Below, one piece after another: positions 13,847 to 16,816 of a DNA stretch of 16,816 nt. Below the pieces are notes generated by a model, which saw only the letters and a program-made list of their open reading frames with translations, was not told where the DNA came from and made no database searches. Source of the DNA: Deltaproteobacteria bacterium (GTDB lineage Bacteria; Desulfobacterota_B; Binatia; UBA9968); the NCBI GenBank assembly GCA_005879255.1, contig VBKY01000178.1:1-16816 (forward strand), written 5' to 3'. Positions within the stretch are counted from its first letter, which is position 1. Each line of letters begins with the position of its first letter. A program made the translations under genes and the position numbers.

Positions 13847-14827
13847 TCAAAATATTTTATAGCCGAGCTCCTTCGCGACTTCTTTTGCAATCCGGTCGTC
13901 GGCGACTTCTTCGAATGTCACTTTTCGATCGGTGAATTGCCCGGCCATCTGAAGCGACTTTATGATCTGGTCGATGCCGTCGCGGGTCGGCACGCCGCTA
14001 CCGCTCACGGTCTTAACATACGCCGCATACGTGCCTTCGGCGGCTTCTCGGTCGACTTTAAGAAAGCTGGAGACCAGCGCCACCGTTTTTTCTTTCGACT
14101 TGATCATTTCTTGTTTGGCTATTTGTAAAGCGCGAATGACTTTTTTCAGTTCGTCGGAACGGCTGCGCATCGTCGCGATCATCACCGTCAGACCGCCGAA
14201 AGGCATCCGGGCATAGGAGCCGGCGTTGAGCACTTCGCGAAACCCCTTTTTCTTGGCGTAAAAATCATAGGGCGGGCTTAACAGCGCTGCGTCGATAACG
14301 CCGGTCTCCAGCGCGGCCATGGTTTGCGCGGCGGTGATTGATAGATAAATAAAGTTTTTCGGATTCTCGCCCATCGACTCCATAGCGATCTGCAACGCCA
14401 CATGAGACGTGCCTCCGAGTCCGGTTAGGCCGATCTTCTTGTTTCTGAGATCGCGGATGTTTGCGAACTCGGGACGGGCGAGCAAAAGATAAACGATCTC
14501 ATCGCTGGCAAACCAAACCGCGCGTGACTGCAGTCCTCGCAGCGTCGCGCTGACCGAGGCCGGCCCGACGCCGGCGAAATAGCCGATCTCACCGCTCGCC
14601 AGCGCCGCGTTGGCGACCTGCGAGCGGGCCTGGATGATTTCGGCCAGCAGATCATTCTCTTCGAACGTTTTCCATTTCACAGCGGCGAACAGCGGCAACA
14701 CCGCGATCGACTCCGTCGGATAAGTGATGCGAATTTTTTTCAGCCGCTCTTGAGCGTGCAACTGACTTACCAAAATTAACAATCCGGTTATCGCGGCTAG
14801 GGTCGCGAAGAACTTGCTGGTTTGCAT
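13847..14827 (-). CDS. ABC transporter substrate-binding protein, NMT1/SsuA/TauA-like (copy A)
   Basis: Secreted binding protein, 326 residues from ATG 14827. The frame could begin with GTG at 14836, but ATG 14827 has GAGGTG six bases upstream and starts the signal peptide cleanly (MQTSKFFATLAAITGLLILV, cleavage after LHA). The mature part has the NMT1/TauA-type pattern: a first strand IRITYPTESIAVLPLFAAVK, the Q-V-ANAALASGEIGYFAGVG block, and SPPYDFYAKKKGFREVLNAG. Such proteins bind small organic molecules (sulfonates, pyrimidines, aromatic acids) for import; the ligand is not readable. Its nearest relative in the window is the next gene upstream (14962-16002), with which it shares the motifs QVANA, AGVGP, SRAVWFASD and the end RIAKEVAKELGYK. 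No permease or ATPase is adjacent. Confidence 0.88.
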   Translation of the reverse strand: MQTSKFFATLAAITGLLILVSQLHAQERLKKIRITYPTESIAVLPLFAAVKWKTFEENDLLAEIIQARSQVANAALASGEIGYFAGVGPASVSATLRGLQSRAVWFASDEIVYLLLARPEFANIRDLRNKKIGLTGLGGTSHVALQIAMESMGENPKNFIYLSITAAQTMAALETGVIDAALLSPPYDFYAKKKGFREVLNAGSYARMPFGGLTVMIATMRSRSDELKKVIRALQIAKQEMIKSKEKTVALVSSFLKVDREAAEGTYAAYVKTVSGSGVPTRDGIDQIIKSLQMAGQFTDRKVTFEEVADDRIAKEVAKELGYKIF

Positions 14828-14854
14828 GAGCTGCACCTCGTTAGTGTTGAACTC

Positions 14855-14868
14855 GGTGGTTTACCACC
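14855..14868. promoter_or_regulatory. Palindrome GGTGGT-TT-ACCACC upstream of SBP copy A
   Basis: Perfect inverted repeat of six bases per arm, 27 bp before the start of the gene at 14827. It could be a regulator site or a short leader hairpin. No clear promoter boxes were seen around it. Confidence 0.25.
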
Positions 14869-14903
14869 TATCACTGGAATTGAGTGATGTCGTGAGCTTT
14901 AGA

Positions 14904-14938
14904 TGTCATTTCGACCGAAGGGAGAAATCTTTCTTTGG
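14904..14938. repeat. TGTCATTTCGACCGAAGG-type repeat fragment
   Basis: TGTCATTTCGACCGAAGGGA followed by GAAATCTTTCTTTGG matches the left half of a widespread bacterial dispersed repeat that usually closes with the inverse half. The closing half is missing here. It lies between the two NMT1-like genes. Confidence 0.6.
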
Positions 14939-14961
14939 CATGCCTGATCGATCGAGCTCCC

Positions 14962-16002
14962 TTACTCGACTTTATACCCCAGTTCCTTCGCCACTTCTCT
15001 GGCGATCCTGGCGTCGGCAACATCCTCAAAGGCGATTTTCCTGCCGCCGAACTGCCCTAATAACTGTAGCGACTTTACGATCTGCTCGACTCCCTCACGG
15101 CTGGGCACACCGTTTCCGCTGACGGTTTTTTGATAATCAGCAAATGTATCTTGCGCGGTTTCTCGGTTGACTTTAAAAAACCGGATTATCACGTCGACAC
15201 TTTTCTCTTTGGATTGAAGCATGCTTCTCTTGGCGATCTGCATGGCACGGATGAGGCGGCGCATTTCGGCAGGCCGATTTTGAATCGTCGAAGCCATCGT
15301 TGTGAGGCCGCCGAGCGGCATTTTGACGTGCGCTCCGACATCCAAAACCTCCCGAAAGCCTTTTCGCTTGGCATAGTACAACAGCGGCGGATTGAGCAGC
15401 GCGGCCTCAACGCTGCCGCTTTCCAGCGCACTCATTATATTTGGATTTCCGACGCCGAGAATAACAAAGTCTTTCGGGTTTTCGCCGGCCGCTTCCAAGC
15501 CAATCCGCAACGATACCTCAGTCGTATCGCCCAAGCCGCCGACGGCAAGGCGCTTCGAACGCAGTTCCTTTAATGTCTTGAACTCGGGCCGGGCCAAGAG
15601 CGAGTAAATGAGCTGATCGGAAGCAAACCAAACCGCCCTGGAAGACATCCCGCGCAAAGTCGCAGCGACCGAGTTAGGACCGACGCCGGCGAAATAATGA
15701 ATTTCTCCGGCCACCATGGCGGCATTAGCCACCTGCGGCCGCATTTGGACGATCTCGACGTCGAGCCCGTTGTCTTCAAATACTTTCCACTGCTGCGCAG
15801 CGAACAAATGAAGGCAACATATCGACGCACTAGGAATCGCGATTCTGATCCTGGTTTTACCGTCCTGCGCCTGGGCCACAGCCCCACACATTGCGAATGC
15901 GACACCGATGGCGACAATCCCAACCCATTTAAGATTTCCGATTTTAGATTTTCGATTGTCGGAAAAAGAATCCTGCAATCGCACCCAAGATCTTTTGTTC
16001 AT
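14962..16002 (-). CDS. ABC transporter substrate-binding protein, NMT1/SsuA/TauA-like (copy B), N-terminus partly repeat-encoded
   Basis: Secreted binding protein, 346 residues from ATG 16002. The longer frame starts with TTG 16017; ATG with a GGGGGCGAAGAG leader is preferred. It is a clear tandem paralogue of the gene at 13847 (shared QVANA, YFAGVGP, SRAVWFASD, LLARPEFK/AN, KTVSG-GVP-R-G, ELGYK). The hydrophobic signal core (WVGIVAIGVAFAMCGAVAQA, 26-45) is preceded by an unusually long polar N-terminus whose residues 14-24 (SDNRKSKIGNL) are encoded by the left arm of an inverted repeat (15931-16046). The start codon and its leader lie in the loop of that element. Binds an unknown small molecule. 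Its 5' gap to the next SBP is only 45 bp, so the two are likely co-transcribed. Confidence 0.87.
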   Translation of the reverse strand: MNKRSWVRLQDSFSDNRKSKIGNLKWVGIVAIGVAFAMCGAVAQAQDGKTRIRIAIPSASICCLHLFAAQQWKVFEDNGLDVEIVQMRPQVANAAMVAGEIHYFAGVGPNSVAATLRGMSSRAVWFASDQLIYSLLARPEFKTLKELRSKRLAVGGLGDTTEVSLRIGLEAAGENPKDFVILGVGNPNIMSALESGSVEAALLNPPLLYYAKRKGFREVLDVGAHVKMPLGGLTTMASTIQNRPAEMRRLIRAMQIAKRSMLQSKEKSVDVIIRFFKVNRETAQDTFADYQKTVSGNGVPSREGVEQIVKSLQLLGQFGGRKIAFEDVADARIAREVAKELGYKVE

Positions 16003-16046
16003 TCTCTTCGCCCCCAATCGAAAATCGGCAATCGAAAATCTAAAAT
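15931..16046. repeat. Inverted repeat (ATCGAAAATCTAAAAT type) spanning the start of SBP copy B
   Basis: ATTTTAGATTTTCGATT (15941-15957) and AATCGAAAATCTAAAAT (16030-16046) are exact 17-nt inverted repeats; related ATCGAAAATC units extend both arms. The right arm fills the intergenic gap, ending two bases before the stop codon of the upstream gene (16050-16048). The left arm lies inside the coding sequence of SBP copy B. Start codon 16002 is in the 72-base loop. Confidence 0.85.
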
Positions 16047-16047
16047 G

Positions 16048-16816
16048 TCATCTTATGACCCGATCCGCCCGCCCCAGCACTCTCTGCGGAATCGTCAGGC
16101 CGATCTGCTTCGCTGTCTTTAGATCGATCACCAGCTCGAACTTTGTCGGCTGCTCCACGGGCAAGTCGGCGGGCTTGGCGCCTTTAAGAATTCTGTCGAC
16201 GTAGTATGCGGCGCGCCTGAAACTTTCACTATCGCTGGCTGAATAAGACACGAGGCCACCGGCTTCTACGTATTCACTTGTCTCAAACATTGAAGGCAGC
16301 CGGTTCTTTATGGCAAGGTCCGCGATCTGCTTTGAGTAACGTAAGAGCAGTGTATCCCTAACTGTGATGAGCGCGTTCGCGCGGGCCTTGGCCGCGGGTT
16401 GAAATGCGCCCTCCAAATCGGGGTTCGGACCTCGCACCTCTAAGGATTGAAGCTGTATCTTTAGAGCGTGCGCCGCAGCTTCATACTCTTTAAAACCAAG
16501 AGCCGCCGATTGGTTGTCCGCAGCCCAGAGGACTCCGACTCGCGATATCCCCGGAACAACATCCGTAAGCAATTCCAGCCGTTTTCCGCTTAAGTCTCGC
16601 GCAAGCGTGGTGAGCCCCGTAATATTTCCGCCCGGCCGTGCCAAGCTATCGACTATCCCACTCGTGACTGGGTCCTGAGTTGTCACCATGACAATGGGAA
16701 TCGTTTTGGTCGCCTGCTTGGCTGCGCGGATCGCTGCTAGATTTTGAATGGCAAGGACATCGACCTTGAGTTGGACGAGTTCGGCCACAAGACTTGGGAC
16801 ACGATCCAACTTCCCC
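16048..16816 (-). CDS. ABC transporter substrate-binding protein, PF04392 (ABC_sub_bind) type, 5' end beyond window
   Basis: Periplasmic binding protein of the family related to TrpX/YtrP-type SBPs, whose members are often linked to amino-acid or unknown ligands. The reading frame is open to the window edge, so the N-terminus and signal peptide (about 70-80 residues) are missing; 255 residues are visible. Family signatures: KVDVLAIQN, AAKQATKTIPIVMV, DPVTSGIVDSLARPGGNITG, LSGKRLELL, GVLWAADNQ, and at the C-terminus PVEQPTKFELVIDLKTAKQI, then IPQRVLGRAD. It differs in fold group from the NMT1-like and iron-like SBPs in the window. The stop (TGA, 16050-16048) is followed two bases later by the repeat arm at 16046. 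No cognate permease or ATPase is visible. Confidence 0.9.
   Translation of the reverse strand, partial: GKLDRVPSLVAELVQLKVDVLAIQNLAAIRAAKQATKTIPIVMVTTQDPVTSGIVDSLARPGGNITGLTTLARDLSGKRLELLTDVVPGISRVGVLWAADNQSAALGFKEYEAAAHALKIQLQSLEVRGPNPDLEGAFQPAAKARANALITVRDTLLLRYSKQIADLAIKNRLPSMFETSEYVEAGGLVSYSASDSESFRRAAYYVDRILKGAKPADLPVEQPTKFELVIDLKTAKQIGLTIPQRVLGRADRVIR

Noticed and set aside
932..16046. Classical insertion sequence as source of the repeats
   Set aside because: No transposase frame or remnant was found in any gap; only short palindromic elements are present.

Overview
Bacterial, probably Gram-negative, DNA: all fifteen recognisable protein genes lie on the minus strand, six of them encode periplasmic-type solute-binding proteins (SBPs), and base composition looks mid-to-high 50s %GC by eye. 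The gene set (many SBPs, Rieske oxygenases, amidohydrolase, SDR, acyl-adenylating ligase) and the crowded hairpin repeats between genes resemble uncultured soil Deltaproteobacteria-type genomes. That placement is inference only. No tRNA, rRNA, transposase, integrase or CRISPR array was seen.

Layout, in transcription order (high to low coordinates): a partial PF04392-type SBP (16816-16048); two tandem NMT1/TauA-like SBP paralogues (16002-14962, 14827-13847); then three Rieske-oxygenase/SBP pairs, namely oxygenase 13642-12575 with SBP 12382-11309, oxygenase 11205-10072 with SBP 9961-8903, and oxygenase 6840-5653 with SBP 5641-4568. A fused two-half ABC permease (8735-6993) sits between the second and third pairs. 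After these come azlC/azlD (4265-3241), an ACMSD-like amidohydrolase (2911-1919), a FabG-like SDR (1744-1007) and an EntE/DhbE-like AMP ligase (912 to the window edge) that is frameshifted.

How it may work together (inference): SBPs capture a small organic acid, the permease imports it with an ATPase not present here, Rieske oxygenases hydroxylate or demethylate it, and the SDR, amidohydrolase (decarboxylase-type fold) and acyl-AMP ligase process the products. The three pair SBPs look like the iron(III)-SBP family but lack the expected tandem tyrosines, so the ligand may not be iron. No ferredoxin/reductase partner and no ATP-binding subunit is present.

Two further traits stand out. Several catabolic genes carry lesions or odd residues: a ligase frameshift, an in-frame TAA in oxygenase 3 before a still-homologous tail, about ten residues missing in the SDR active-site helix, and His to Gln in the amidohydrolase. 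In addition, nearly every intergenic gap is filled by a different inverted-repeat family, several with arms built from tandem ~9-nt units. One such element encloses the start of an SBP gene and encodes part of its N-terminus.
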